The notes beneath the pieces were generated by a model. That model was not told the origin of the DNA and made no database searches. It saw only the letters and a list, made by a program, of their open reading frames with translations. From Nitrobacter sp051535215 (lineage in GTDB: Bacteria; Pseudomonadota; Alphaproteobacteria; Rhizobiales; Xanthobacteraceae), in NCBI RefSeq assembly GCF_051535215.1, contig NZ_JBPPLY010000002.1:1-64000 (forward strand): 64,000 nt of DNA, in the 5' to 3' direction. A program made the translations under genes and the position numbers. Position 1 is the stretch's first letter. Each line of letters opens with the position of its first letter. Positions 1 to 8,951 of the stretch are shown one piece after another.

Positions 1-41
1 GTCGGCGTCGCCGCCGGCCGGTTGCTTTTGCGAGAACATTC

Positions 42-2078
42 ATGCCCCGCGATACCGATAAAGACAATGCACGTGGCCGGCGTGATCGTCCCCCAGGCGG
101 CAAGCGCCGATCCGGCGCGGCGCGCGGGCCGGAAAAGAAGCTCGCCAAGCGCGGCCTTACCGCGCGAGACGAAGGCAGCAAGCGGCCCTCGACCGGCAAG
201 CGCGCCAGCGCGAAATCCTATGCCCGGACGTCGGAGGCGGGTGCGAGGAAACCCTATGCGGGCAAACGCGATGGCGGTGACGCCGCGCGGCCGCGCTTCA
301 AGCGCGACGATGGCGGCGGCAAGCGTGCCTACGCGCCGCGCGGGGATTCACCTCGCGGTGAGCGCCCAGCCTTCAAACGTGACGATCGCGCGCCGCGCGC
401 TGACCGTGGCGACGCGCCCCCTGCAAGGCGCTTTGCCGACAAGAAATTCGGGGAGAAACGTCCCTACACTCCACGAGGGGAGGGTTTCCGGAAAGACGGC
501 GACCGTCCGCAGCGTGCGCGGCCGCAAGGCGATCGGCCTTATGGCGCGCGTCCGCCGCGCCAGGGGGACGGCGAGAAGCGCGCTTATGAGCCGCGCGGGG
601 ATCGCTCTGCCGGTGACAGAAAGTTTTCACGCGGTGCGGGGGATCGTGGTTCGCGCGGGCCGCGCAAGGAGTTCGGCGACCGCCCGGAACGTGGCGAATC
701 CAAGCCGTGGGAGAAGCGCGATGCCCGCCCGCGCGATGATCGCGGCGGCGCAGGGCGTCCACGGTTCTCGAAACCGCGGGAAGATCGCCCGGAACGTGCT
801 GCCGGCGGCGAGCGTGGCCCGCGCAAGTTTGATCGTCCGGAGGGCGAGCGTCCGCGCTTCGATCGCCCGCGACAGGATCGTTCTGCGGGCGACCGTCCTC
901 GCAACGAACGCAATGCGTGGCAGGAGCGCCCGCGCCGGGAGGATCGCGACGATCGCCCGCGGCGCGACAATGAGGACGACAGCAAGGTCTTCGCGAAACG
1001 CCCGGCATTCGGTGGGCGCGGCGCCTATCGGGAGCGCAGGCCTGACGACGACCGCCGCGGCGCGCGGCCGGAGCCGAAGCCGAAGAAGGCTGGCGAACGC
1101 ATCGCGAAAGTGATGTCGCGCGCAGGTCTTGCCTCGCGCCGCGACGCCGAGGAATGGGTCACGCAGGGCCGCGTCGCGGTCAACGGCCGCGTCATCAACT
1201 CGCCGGCGCTCGACGTCACCTCGCGCGACGTCATTACCGTTGATGGTCAGCCGTTGCCCGAGCGCGAGCGCACCCGGCTGTTTCTCTATCACAAGCCCCG
1301 CGGCCTGATGACGACCCACGCCGATCCCGAAGGACGGCCGACCGTGTTCGACAATCTGCCGGCAGACCTGCCGCGGCTGATCAGCGTCGGCCGGCTCGAC
1401 TTCAACACCGAAGGACTGTTGCTGCTGACCAATGACGGCGGTCTGGCGCGCGCGCTGGAACTGCCGGACACCGGCTGGCTCAGGCGTTACCGCGTCCGCG
1501 CCCACGGCGAGGTGACGCAGGCGCAGCTCGACGCGTTGAAGCACGGCGTCGAGGTCGACGGCGTCAAATATGGCTCGATCGACGCCACGCTCGAGCGTGA
1601 TCAAGGCGCGAATGTGTGGCTGACGTTTGCGATCCGCGAGGGCAAGAACCGCGAGGTGCGCAATGTGATGGCGCATCTCGGACTCGAGGTGAACCGGCTG
1701 ATCCGTATTTCCTACGGTCCGTTTCAACTGGCCGAGATCGCGGAAGGTGAGGTCGAGGAAGTCAAGACCCGCGTGCTGCGCGAGCAGCTCGGCGACAAGA
1801 TCGCCGCGCTCGCCAACGCGAATTTTGCCGGCGCCGCCGCCGAAGCCGATGCTCCCAAGCTCGGCCGCGACGGCACGCCACTGCGCTCGAAGAAAGATAA
1901 CAAAGAGAGAACGAAACGTTCGCTGATCGAGGATCGCAAGGGCCGCAGCGTCGTGGTGCAGCGGACCGGCAGCGACGAGGCGCGGGCGCGCAACGAGGCC
2001 GAAGCCAACGGTTACGGTCCGCCGCGCCGGCCGAAGCGCGGCTATCACGGCAAGCGCGACCTGACGCCAAAGGATTGA
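42..2078 (+). CDS. 23S rRNA pseudouridine synthase, RluB/RsuA family, with a long R/G/D-rich N-terminal extension
   Basis: Isomerises uridine to pseudouridine in rRNA. The catalytic part resembles RluB: an S4 RNA-binding domain at about residues 354-400 and a synthase domain at about 405-560, with the motif GRLDFNTEGLLLL placing the predicted nucleophile at Asp453. Residues 1-345 are low complexity, rich in Arg, Asp, Gly, Pro and Lys with recurrent DRP, PRG and KRD units; they are almost certainly disordered and may bind RNA. A second basic tail follows residue 600. At 678 residues it is more than twice the usual length of the family. The ATG at 42 has only a weak GAGA upstream. rsmD follows after 14 bases, so the two are probably cotranscribed. 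rRNA target inferred from family only. Confidence 0.9.
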   Translation: MPRDTDKDNARGRRDRPPGGKRRSGAARGPEKKLAKRGLTARDEGSKRPSTGKRASAKSYARTSEAGARKPYAGKRDGGDAARPRFKRDDGGGKRAYAPRGDSPRGERPAFKRDDRAPRADRGDAPPARRFADKKFGEKRPYTPRGEGFRKDGDRPQRARPQGDRPYGARPPRQGDGEKRAYEPRGDRSAGDRKFSRGAGDRGSRGPRKEFGDRPERGESKPWEKRDARPRDDRGGAGRPRFSKPREDRPERAAGGERGPRKFDRPEGERPRFDRPRQDRSAGDRPRNERNAWQERPRREDRDDRPRRDNEDDSKVFAKRPAFGGRGAYRERRPDDDRRGARPEPKPKKAGERIAKVMSRAGLASRRDAEEWVTQGRVAVNGRVINSPALDVTSRDVITVDGQPLPERERTRLFLYHKPRGLMTTHADPEGRPTVFDNLPADLPRLISVGRLDFNTEGLLLLTNDGGLARALELPDTGWLRRYRVRAHGEVTQAQLDALKHGVEVDGVKYGSIDATLERDQGANVWLTFAIREGKNREVRNVMAHLGLEVNRLIRISYGPFQLAEIAEGEVEEVKTRVLREQLGDKIAALANANFAGAAAEADAPKLGRDGTPLRSKKDNKERTKRSLIEDRKGRSVVVQRTGSDEARARNEAEANGYGPPRRPKRGYHGKRDLTPKD

Positions 2079-2092
2079 TAAGGGATTGAACG

Positions 2093-2656
2093 ATGCGCGT
2101 CGTCGGCGGACGGCTGAAAGGCCGTAACATCGCCTCGCCTGCGTCGAATGCGATTCGGCCGACCCAGGATCGCCTGCGCGAGTCGCTGTTCAACATCCTC
2201 ATTCACGCCTACGCCAATCCGATTGACGGCGCGCGCGTGCTCGATCTGTTTGCGGGCACCGGCGCGCTCGGCATCGAGGCGGTGTCGCGCGGGGCGAAGT
2301 TCGCGCTGTTCGTGGATAACGGCGCCGAGGCGCGCGCATTGTTGCGCAACAATGTCGAGGCATTCGGGCTCGGCGGCGTCACGAAGGTGTATCGCCGCGA
2401 TGCGACCAATCTTGGCCCGGCGCATCCGATGGAGCCGTTCTCGCTGGTGTTCACGGACCCGCCCTATGGCAAAGGTCTGGCCGAACAGGCGCTGACATCG
2501 CTGCGCGAGGGCGGGTGGCTTGTGCCGGAGGCGCTGGTCGTTGTCGAGGAAGCGACCGCGGCTGCGTTTGCCGCGCCGGACGGTTATGACGAACTCGAAC
2601 GCCGCGCCTATGACGACACCGAGTTCGTGTTTCTGCGGCCGAGCAGCCGCCGCTAG
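2093..2656 (+). CDS. rsmD: 16S rRNA (guanine(966)-N2)-methyltransferase RsmD
   Basis: Methylates N2 of G966 in 16S rRNA using S-adenosylmethionine. A Rossmann motif I (LDLFAGTGALGIEA) lies at about residues 48-61 and the catalytic DPPY at 122-125. The length of 187 residues is typical. AAGGG stands eight bases before the ATG. It sits 14 bases after the pseudouridine synthase, forming an rRNA-modification pair. Its stop lies three bases from the convergent DUF1801 gene. Confidence 0.95.
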   Translation: MRVVGGRLKGRNIASPASNAIRPTQDRLRESLFNILIHAYANPIDGARVLDLFAGTGALGIEAVSRGAKFALFVDNGAEARALLRNNVEAFGLGGVTKVYRRDATNLGPAHPMEPFSLVFTDPPYGKGLAEQALTSLREGGWLVPEALVVVEEATAAAFAAPDGYDELERRAYDDTEFVFLRPSSRR

Positions 2657-2659
2657 GCG

Positions 2660-3100
2660 CTACGCCTTCATCTTGCGCTTGAGAGCGGACGTGTTCAGTG
2701 CCACGGCGGTCCGAATAAGCGCTTTCAATGCTTTCTCATTGATCCTGTCGCCTTCATGAAGATCAATGGCGCGCCTGGTGTTACCTTCGAGACTGGCGTT
2801 GAACAGACCTGACGGATCGTCCAGCGAAGCACCTTTGGCGAAGGTCATCTTCACAGCGTTCTTATAGGTCTCGCCGGTGCAGATGATGCCGTCGTGCTCC
2901 CACACCGGAACGCCGCGCATCGCGTTCGACGGCTTTTTCCATTTCACCTGCTCGATCACATGGGGATCGGCCTGCCTGATGATGGCCCGGACGCGCGCGA
3001 GCATCTCGCCCCGCCAGTCGCCCAACTCCCTGATCCGGGCATCGATGAGGCGGGAGGGAAGATCCCCGTCTGTGGCCTCCTTCGCGCGGGACTTCTTCAT
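2660..3100 (-). CDS. DUF1801 (YdhG-like) domain protein
   Basis: Small soluble protein of 146 residues that matches the DUF1801 family: WKKPSNAMRGVPVWEHDGIIC in the middle and a KMTFAKGA strand after it. The family's biochemical role is not established, so I give none. It starts three bases after the mutL stop on the same strand and is probably cotranscribed with it. It converges on rsmD with almost no gap. Confidence 0.8.
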   Translation of the reverse strand: MKKSRAKEATDGDLPSRLIDARIRELGDWRGEMLARVRAIIRQADPHVIEQVKWKKPSNAMRGVPVWEHDGIICTGETYKNAVKMTFAKGASLDDPSGLFNASLEGNTRRAIDLHEGDRINEKALKALIRTAVALNTSALKRKMKA

Positions 3101-3103
3101 GGA

Positions 3104-4915
3104 TCACCTGCGCCCGAACAGCTTCTCGATATCCGCGAGTTTCAGTTCCACATAGGTCGGGCGGCCGTGATTGCACTGGCCTGAATTGGGCGTGGCCTCC
3201 ATGTCGCGCAGCAGCGCGTTCATCTCCTCGGGCTTGAGGATTCGTCCGGCGCGCACCGAGCCGTGACATGCCATCGTGGCCGCGACATGCATCAGCCGCC
3301 GTTCCAGCGGCAGCGCCTCGTCCCATTCCGCCATGTGCTCGGCGAGATCGCGCAACAGCGCCGCTGCGTTGGTTTTGCCGAGCAGCGACGGCGTCTCGCG
3401 CACCGCGACCGCGCCGGGTCCGAAGGACTCGATGGCGAGACCGAATTTTTCAAGTTCATGCGCGCGGTCGATCAGCTTTTCGACGGTCGCCTCGTCCAGT
3501 TCGACGATGTCGGGGATCAGAAGAATCTGCCGCTGCACGCCATCGCGCTCCAGCGCTGCCTTCAATTTCTCATAGACGATGCGTTCATGCGCCGCATGCT
3601 GGTCCACCACGATGAGGCCATCGCGGGTCTGCGTTACGATATAGGTTTCGTGAATCTGCGTGCGCGCCGCGCCGAGCGGCCGGTCGATCAGGTCAACCGC
3701 CGGAGGGGCCTCGAACCGTACATCCGCGCTCGGCGCGCCGACGTCGAATGCGGCCTGTCCGGGCTCCGCCAAAACGGTCGCGGTCGCACCCTCCGACCAT
3801 GGCCGCGCACCGGGAGGCGAGGCGGGTGATTGCCGCCAGTCCCAGTTCGCCGGCCGCGGCGCGGTCGCCGGACGAAATGCCGTCAGCACCGCGCCGTCGC
3901 TGTTTGCGGCCGTGCGGCGGCCCTCGCGCGCGAGAGCGTCCTTCAGCGCGTGCACGATCAGCGCCCGCACCAGCCCGGCGTTGCGGAAACGCACTTCCGT
4001 CTTGGCAGGATGGACGTTGGCGTCGACCTCCTGCGGCTCAGTCGTGACGAACAACGCCACCACGGGATGACGGTCGCGCGGCAGGTAATCGGAATAGGCT
4101 GCGCGCACCGCGCCGAGGATCAGCTTGTCGCGCACCGGGCGGCCGTTGACGAACAGATACTGGCCGAGCGCGTTGGCGCGCGTCAGCGACGGCGCGGCGG
4201 CGAAGCCCTCCACGATCACGCCCTCGCGTTCGGCACGCGCCGCGATGGCGCTGCCGCGGAAGTCTGCGCCGAGAATGTCGCCGAGCCGCGTCAACCGTCC
4301 CGCTTCGCCCGGCAGCGCCGCCGTCCAGGTCACCGGAGCGCGCTCTTCGCCCGCGAGCGTGAAGGCGATATCGGGCCGCGCCATCGCCAGCCGCCGCACC
4401 ACCTCGCGGATCGCCTCAGCCTCAGTCCGGTCGGTCTTGAGGAATTTCAGCCGCGCGGGCGTCGCAAAAAACAGGTCGCTGACCTCGACGCGCGTGCCTT
4501 GCGTCAGCGCTGCCGGCGCGATTGCCGATTTCCGTCCGCGCTCGACGCTGAGCGACCACGCATGCGGCTCGCTGGCGTGGCGCGTGGTAATGGCAAGCTT
4601 CGCAACCGCGCCGATCGAGGGCAGCGCCTCCCCGCGAAAACCAAGTGTGCGGATGCGAAGCAGGTCCTCGTCGTCGAGCTTCGAGGTGGCGTGGCGGTCC
4701 ACCGCCAGCGCGAGGTCGCCACGCGTCATTCCGCCGCCGTCATCGGTGACGCCGATCCGCCGCCTTCCGCCGCCGTCGGTGAAGATGTCGATGCGGCCCG
4801 CGCCGGCATCGACGGCGTTTTCCACCAGTTCCTTGACCACGCTTGCCGGTCGCTCGACCACTTCGCCCGCGGCGATGCGGTTGACGACGGTCTCGGGAAG
4901 CTGGCGGACGGGCAT
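3104..4915 (-). CDS. mutL: DNA mismatch repair protein MutL
   Basis: Couples mismatch recognition by MutS to strand incision. The N-terminal GHKL ATPase shows ELVENAVDAGA, DDGGGM and GFRGEALPSIGAVA, followed by the MutL transducer domain and a C-terminal dimerisation domain (603 residues in all). DQHAAHERIVYE at residues 438-449 fits the metal-binding endonuclease motif DQHA(X)2E(X)4E, so this MutL should nick DNA itself, as expected in bacteria without MutH. A DUF1801 gene follows closely. Confidence 0.97.
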   Translation of the reverse strand: MPVRQLPETVVNRIAAGEVVERPASVVKELVENAVDAGAGRIDIFTDGGGRRRIGVTDDGGGMTRGDLALAVDRHATSKLDDEDLLRIRTLGFRGEALPSIGAVAKLAITTRHASEPHAWSLSVERGRKSAIAPAALTQGTRVEVSDLFFATPARLKFLKTDRTEAEAIREVVRRLAMARPDIAFTLAGEERAPVTWTAALPGEAGRLTRLGDILGADFRGSAIAARAEREGVIVEGFAAAPSLTRANALGQYLFVNGRPVRDKLILGAVRAAYSDYLPRDRHPVVALFVTTEPQEVDANVHPAKTEVRFRNAGLVRALIVHALKDALAREGRRTAANSDGAVLTAFRPATAPRPANWDWRQSPASPPGARPWSEGATATVLAEPGQAAFDVGAPSADVRFEAPPAVDLIDRPLGAARTQIHETYIVTQTRDGLIVVDQHAAHERIVYEKLKAALERDGVQRQILLIPDIVELDEATVEKLIDRAHELEKFGLAIESFGPGAVAVRETPSLLGKTNAAALLRDLAEHMAEWDEALPLERRLMHVAATMACHGSVRAGRILKPEEMNALLRDMEATPNSGQCNHGRPTYVELKLADIEKLFGRR

Positions 4916-5050
4916 GCGCGGTCGCTTGGTTAGCTATTCGGGTCGATTCGAGCTTGATGCATTCTAGGTGGCGTGGCGGCAAATGCATGCCCCAAAAAAG
5001 GGAACCGGCGCTCCCAGCGCTAGCGCAGCCCTCGGGGGAGCGCGATCGTG

Positions 5051-5118
5051 CTCCATGATTTTGTTTTGACACGTTTTCTTGACGCGAACCGGTATCCGCT
5101 TCGCTCGAAAAAGCTCCA
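5051..5118 (+). repeat. dispersed intergenic repeat, family A, copy 1
   Basis: Carries the family core (TTTTGAC, ACGCG, TTTTCTTGACGCGAACC, GGTATCC, TCGCTCGAAAAAGCTC) that recurs near 8444-8535, 43699-43805 and 51852-51967, and in diverged form at 18443-18552. It sits between divergent mutL and the ribbon-helix-helix gene, so it may overlap their promoters. This copy lacks the terminal CTAG seen in others. Confidence 0.75.
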
Positions 5119-5190
5119 ATGTCTGATTGTGGCTTCGGACCGCCAGGTATATCTTTTAGAAAAGTTATAAAGCAGACCGGAGGATACGCC

Positions 5191-5511
5191 ATGTGCCGCC
5201 TGTTCGCTCATCAGCCTCAACGCGGCTATGAATCGCAGACCCGCTCGCTGCGGATCGGCGGTCATTGCACGTCGATCCGGCTGGAAATTGCATTCTGGGA
5301 TACCCTGGAAGAGATCGCGGGCAAGGAAGGCATCAGCCTCGCGAAATTCCTCACGAAGCTTCACAACGAAGTTCTCGACCACCACGGCGAGGTGAAAAAT
5401 TTCGCCTCGCTGCTGCGTTGCTCCTGCCTGATCTACCGGTCGCGTGAAGTCGCGGTGATGCCTGAACTCAACCGGGCGACGACGGTGCCGATCATGGACG
5501 CGGCGGAATAG
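5191..5511 (+). CDS. ribbon-helix-helix domain protein
   Basis: A 106-residue protein with the pattern of RHH_4 family proteins: a short strand (TRSLRIGGHCTSIRLE), then two helices (FWDTLEEIAGKEG and SLAKFLTKLHNEVLD). Such proteins are thought to bind DNA as dimers, but no target is known. I chose the ATG at 5191 because GGAGG lies at 5179-5183; an upstream in-frame ATG at 5119 falls beside the repeat and lacks a ribosome site. It stands alone between divergent mutL and convergent dehydrogenase genes. Confidence 0.8.
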   Translation: MCRLFAHQPQRGYESQTRSLRIGGHCTSIRLEIAFWDTLEEIAGKEGISLAKFLTKLHNEVLDHHGEVKNFASLLRCSCLIYRSREVAVMPELNRATTVPIMDAAE

Positions 5512-5566
5512 CCGCGGCGTCATTTTTGTTCGCCGGAGCGGCGTGCGCGCCCCGCACTGACGAACC

Positions 5567-7135
5567 TCAGATTTCCTTCTTCTGCATCGCGCCGGCGATA
5601 TGGTCGGCCTGCCTGATCGCGAGCGCCACGATCGTCAGCGTCGGATTGCAGGCCGCGCCGCTGGTGAACTGGCTGCCATCCGATACGAACAGGTTCTTGA
5701 TGTCATGGGTCTGGCCGAACTTGTTCACCACGCCGTCGCGCGGCTTTGCGCTCATGCGGTTGGTGCCCATGTTGTGCGTGCTCGGATAGGGCGGTGTCGG
5801 ATAGACCGCCGTCGCCCCGACCGCTTCATATATCGCAGCGCCTCGCTTGTAGGCGTGGCTGCGCATGGCGATGTCATTGGGATGATCGTCATAGTGCACG
5901 CTCGCGACCGGCATTCCGTGCTTGTCCTTGATCGTCGAATCGAGCGTCACGCGATTTGTTTCCTGCGGCATGTCTTCGCCGACCAGCCACATGCCGGCCA
6001 TGCGCGGATAGTTCTCCATCGCGGAGGTGAAGGTGCGGCCCCATCCGCCGGGGTTGAGGAACGCCGCCATGAACGGCAGGCCGAGCGAGAGCGTCTCCAT
6101 CTCATAGCCGCCCATGAAGCCGCGTTTCGGATCGTGCTTCGCTTCGTCGCGAACGATGCCCGCCATCGTGGTGCCGCGATACATGTGCACCGACTTCTCG
6201 AATGCGGCATAGACGCTGCCGGTCATGTGCCGCATGTAGTTGCGGCCGACCTGGCCGGATGAGTTGGCGAGACCATCGGGAAACATGTTCGATGCGCTGT
6301 TGAGCAGCAGGCGCGGGCTTTCGAGCGAATTGCCGGCGACAGCCACAATCCGCGCTTTCTGGCGCTGTGTCTTGCCGTCGGCATCGGCATAGACGACGCC
6401 GGTGACTTTGCCGGAAGGCGCGTGTTCGATCTTTAGCGCCATGCTGTTGGGCCGGACCTCGAGATTGCCGGTCGCTTCGCCCTTGGGAATTTCGGTGTAG
6501 AGCGTCGACCACTTGGCGCCGGATTTGCAACCCTGGAAGCAAAATCCGATCTGCTGGCACGAGCCGCGATTGTCGCGCGGTTCTGAGTTGATCGCCATCC
6601 GGCCGGTGTGCACTTCCTTGTAGCCGCATTTGCGTGCGCCGGCTTCGAGCACCTTGAAGTTGTTGTTGCCGGGCAGGCCGGGGATGTTGTTGGTGCGGGT
6701 GACGCCCATTTTATCCTCGGCCTTGGCGTACCACGGCTCCATCTCGGCGAGCGTGATCGGCCAATCCAGCAGATTGGCGCCGGGCAATTCTCCATAGGTG
6801 GTGCGGACCCTGAATTCGTGCTCGTCGAAGCGGAGCGAAGCGCCGGCCCAGTGCACTGTCGAGCCGCCGACCGATTTCACGATCCACGCCGGCAGATTCG
6901 GAAAGTCCTTCGCCACGCGCCAGTCGCCCGAGGTGGTTCGCATGTCGGTCCAGGCGAGTTGCGCGAAGCTTTCCCATTCGTTGTTGATGAAGTTCTCAAT
7001 CTCGACGCGCGGACCGGCTTCGAGGATCACGACCTTGACGCCTTTTTGCGCCAGCTCGTTGCCCAGGGTGCCGCCGCCGGCCCCGGAGCCGACGATAACG
7101 ACGACGCTGTCGTCATTCAGATCGAACTTTGCCAT
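5567..7135 (-). CDS. GMC oxidoreductase, FAD-dependent dehydrogenase large subunit
   Basis: Predicted to oxidise an alcohol or sugar with FAD. The dinucleotide fold VVIVGSGAGGGTLG is at the N terminus, and the C-terminal GMC domain ends with a STHNMGTNRMS segment. C193-x5-C199-x3-C203 (GSCQQIGFCFQGCKSG) matches the spacing of cysteines that hold a [3Fe-4S] cluster in FAD-glucose dehydrogenase alpha subunits. There is no signal peptide; export is expected by riding with the Tat-signal protein encoded just upstream. The ATG giving MAKFDL was chosen over one five codons earlier. Substrate cannot be told from sequence. Confidence 0.88.
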   Translation of the reverse strand: MAKFDLNDDSVVVIVGSGAGGGTLGNELAQKGVKVVILEAGPRVEIENFINNEWESFAQLAWTDMRTTSGDWRVAKDFPNLPAWIVKSVGGSTVHWAGASLRFDEHEFRVRTTYGELPGANLLDWPITLAEMEPWYAKAEDKMGVTRTNNIPGLPGNNNFKVLEAGARKCGYKEVHTGRMAINSEPRDNRGSCQQIGFCFQGCKSGAKWSTLYTEIPKGEATGNLEVRPNSMALKIEHAPSGKVTGVVYADADGKTQRQKARIVAVAGNSLESPRLLLNSASNMFPDGLANSSGQVGRNYMRHMTGSVYAAFEKSVHMYRGTTMAGIVRDEAKHDPKRGFMGGYEMETLSLGLPFMAAFLNPGGWGRTFTSAMENYPRMAGMWLVGEDMPQETNRVTLDSTIKDKHGMPVASVHYDDHPNDIAMRSHAYKRGAAIYEAVGATAVYPTPPYPSTHNMGTNRMSAKPRDGVVNKFGQTHDIKNLFVSDGSQFTSGAACNPTLTIVALAIRQADHIAGAMQKKEI

Positions 7136-7168
7136 GTCTATGTCCTCCAACGGAACTGGGCGGCGTCC

Positions 7169-7717
7169 TCAGGTCTTCGGCAGCCAGTCGATGTCGTTGA
7201 AGCCGCGATGGATGTAGCCGCCGTGTTCGGCGGAGGAGCCCTCGTAACCGAACTTCGGCCACAGCGCCTGCTGGTTATAGAGCGAGACGACGAGGTCGGA
7301 GCGAAGCGCCTTGAAGAAGGCGGTCTGCTCGATGCCCAGCAGCAGCGCGACGCGATCGGATTCCCATCCGACGTCCACGTAGCTGCATTTGTGCTTGTCC
7401 TGGGCATTCTGATCGAGGCGCTTCACGCCGTCTTCGAGCATCGCCTTGACGGCCGGGTCTTTCGCCGCCTTGCCGTCCCATGGCTTGATCGCGGTGATGT
7501 AGTAACTGTCCACCAGGAAATCGTGCGGATAGATGTCGCGCGCTACCTTCACCAGTGTCTTCATCGTCGCTGGCTGCAGCGCGGTGGCGTCCTCCGCCCA
7601 GGCGTCTTCGACGCTGAGCGGAATGCTGGTCGCGATCGCAGCCACGGGCGCCGCTGCGGCTGCGCCCTTCAGGAAGGTGCGCCGCGAATGTTTGCTTCGG
7701 CGATCGACTTCTCTCAT
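7169..7717 (-). CDS. gluconate 2-dehydrogenase subunit 3 family protein, Tat-exported
   Basis: The small chaperone-like subunit that pairs with GMC-type dehydrogenases and carries them across the membrane. A twin-arginine signal, HSRRTFLKGAAAAAPVAAIA, lies at residues 9-28 with likely cleavage near AWA-ED. The rest matches the subunit 3 family (DIYPHDFLVDSYYITAI). The ATG at 7717 has GGAGG seven bases upstream. The large subunit follows 33 bases downstream. No cytochrome c subunit, the usual third partner, is next to them. Confidence 0.85.
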   Translation of the reverse strand: MREVDRRSKHSRRTFLKGAAAAAPVAAIATSIPLSVEDAWAEDATALQPATMKTLVKVARDIYPHDFLVDSYYITAIKPWDGKAAKDPAVKAMLEDGVKRLDQNAQDKHKCSYVDVGWESDRVALLLGIEQTAFFKALRSDLVVSLYNQQALWPKFGYEGSSAEHGGYIHRGFNDIDWLPKT

Positions 7718-7764
7718 CGGAGTCCTCCCTCGAAGAATTCGTTGGTTGCCTCGCTGTGGAGGCA

Positions 7765-8160
7765 TTATCCGAAGCGACCGCCTTTCTGGATCACCTCGAT
7801 CTTGTAGCCGTCGGGATCGGAGACGAAGAAGAAGCGGGCCAGCGTCGATCCGTCGTGTTTGAAATCGCGCAGCGGTCCCGGCGATAATTTTTCTCGCTCG
7901 AAGCGAGCGTGCTCCGCATCCACGTCGTCGACCACGACGGCAAGATGGCCGTATCCGTCACCGAGCGAATAGGGCTCCTTGCGATCGAAATTCACGGTCA
8001 GTTCGACTTCAAAAGGCGAAGAGGGATGACGCAGATAGATCAATGCGAACTCCGGCCATGCCAGCCGTTCCGCAATCTGAAGCCCGAACGCGCGCGCGTA
8101 GAAATCGATCGACTTCGCTTCGTCAAGGACGCGGATCATCGAGTGAACCGGCTTGGCCAT
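7765..8160 (-). CDS. VOC (glyoxalase/bleomycin-resistance) superfamily protein, lactoylglutathione lyase-like
   Basis: A 131-residue protein with paired VOC beta-alpha-beta modules. It begins HSMIRVLDEAKSIDFYARAFGLQ and ends FFFVSDPDGYKIEVIQKG, as in glyoxalase I. Candidate metal ligands are the early His, the Glu of FEVELT, the His of GYGHLAV and the late Glu of YKIEV. If it is GloA it would isomerise the methylglyoxal-glutathione hemithioacetal; a related ring-cleavage or resistance role is possible. It starts 47 bases upstream of the subunit 3 gene's leader on the same strand. Confidence 0.75.
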   Translation of the reverse strand: MAKPVHSMIRVLDEAKSIDFYARAFGLQIAERLAWPEFALIYLRHPSSPFEVELTVNFDRKEPYSLGDGYGHLAVVVDDVDAEHARFEREKLSPGPLRDFKHDGSTLARFFFVSDPDGYKIEVIQKGGRFG

Positions 8161-8531
8161 TCAGTTCAACTCCCTCGGCTTTCAGCCGGAATGACGCAAC
8201 TCTTGGCGTCTTCACACCGTTGCCGTGCACAGATTTTAAGTCGCCGCTTCGGGGCTGTGGTAGTAGCGGGCTGTTTCAGGGCAGAACAAAAGAGAAGAAC
8301 AAAAAGGCGCTGCGCCAAAAGTCGAATTCCGGAGAGCGGATGCCGGAGCTGACCTGATGTTGGATGGGGATCATTGCGAGACCGCTCGCGCCGAAACGAT
8401 CCGGCAAGTCCGATGGACAAGCCAAAGGTTCCTATAGGGTTTTCAAGTGAAGTGGATACCGGTTCGCGTCAGGAAAACGCGTCAAACAAAAAGCAGAGTC
8501 CAGTTTTGATTCCATCAAAGCCGGGCTAGCT
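8161..8531. other. intergenic region without a supported gene
   Basis: The 371 bases between the VOC gene start and the arfB stop. The right part (8444-8531) is a reverse-oriented family A repeat. The left part shows no convincing reading frame; a short minus-strand frame there has no ribosome site or recognisable protein. Confidence 0.6.
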
Positions 8532-8535
8532 CTAG
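8444..8535 (-). repeat. dispersed intergenic repeat, family A, copy 2 (reverse)
   Basis: On the minus strand it reads from CTAG at 8532-8535 through GCTTTGATGGAATCAAAAC, then TTTGACGCG, TTTTCCTGACGCGAACC, GGTATCCACTTC. The terminal CTAG contains the TAG stop codon of arfB. Confidence 0.8.
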
Positions 8536-8951
8536 TCCTCGTATCCCGCCGGTTTGCGCCTTGCCTTGACGTCGCCACGATGTTTCTTGCCTTCGAGGCG
8601 GCGCTTCTTCGAGGCAAGCGTCGGCCTGGTGGCGCGGCGCGGCGTCGGCCGGGTCGCGGCCTTGCGCAGCAATTCGATCAGGCGATCGATGGCATCGGCG
8701 CGGTTGCGCTCCTGGGTGCGGAAGCGCTGGGCGTGGATGACGATCACGCCGTCCCTCGTCATCCGCTGTCCGGCGAGGCTTGCGAGCCGCACGGCCACGT
8801 CGGGGGCGAGCGTCAGGCGGCGGGTGTCGAAGCGCAGTTGCGCGGCGGTCGAGAGCTTGTTGACGTTCTGGCCGCCGGGACCCGAGGCACGGATGAAGCT
8901 GATCTCGATATCGTTCTCGTCGATCGCGATCTCACGCGTAATCCGCACCAT
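8532..8951 (-). CDS. arfB: alternative ribosome-rescue factor ArfB (YaeJ-type peptidyl-tRNA hydrolase)
   Basis: Releases stalled ribosomes on mRNAs lacking a stop codon by hydrolysing peptidyl-tRNA. The catalytic GGQ is at residues 26-28 (SGPGGQNVNK). The C terminus is short, basic and Arg/Lys-rich (KKRRLEGKKHRG, KARRK), as in the tail that enters the empty mRNA tunnel. At 139 residues it matches ArfB and not the longer release factors. Its TAG stop lies inside the CTAG end of one repeat, and its ATG directly abuts the CTAG start of another. Confidence 0.93.
   Translation of the reverse strand: MVRITREIAIDENDIEISFIRASGPGGQNVNKLSTAAQLRFDTRRLTLAPDVAVRLASLAGQRMTRDGVIVIHAQRFRTQERNRADAIDRLIELLRKAATRPTPRRATRPTLASKKRRLEGKKHRGDVKARRKPAGYED

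Noticed and set aside
627..2048. Long minus-strand reading frame antisense to the pseudouridine synthase
   Set aside because: It is a GC-codon shadow of the low-complexity region; it has no ribosome site and no recognisable protein.
7135..7150. Earlier start codon for the GMC dehydrogenase
   Set aside because: It adds only MEDID before the conserved MAKFDL start and has no better ribosome site.
8166..8420. 84-codon minus-strand frame between the VOC gene and arfB
   Set aside because: No ribosome site, no signal or domain, and it runs through sequence that looks non-coding.
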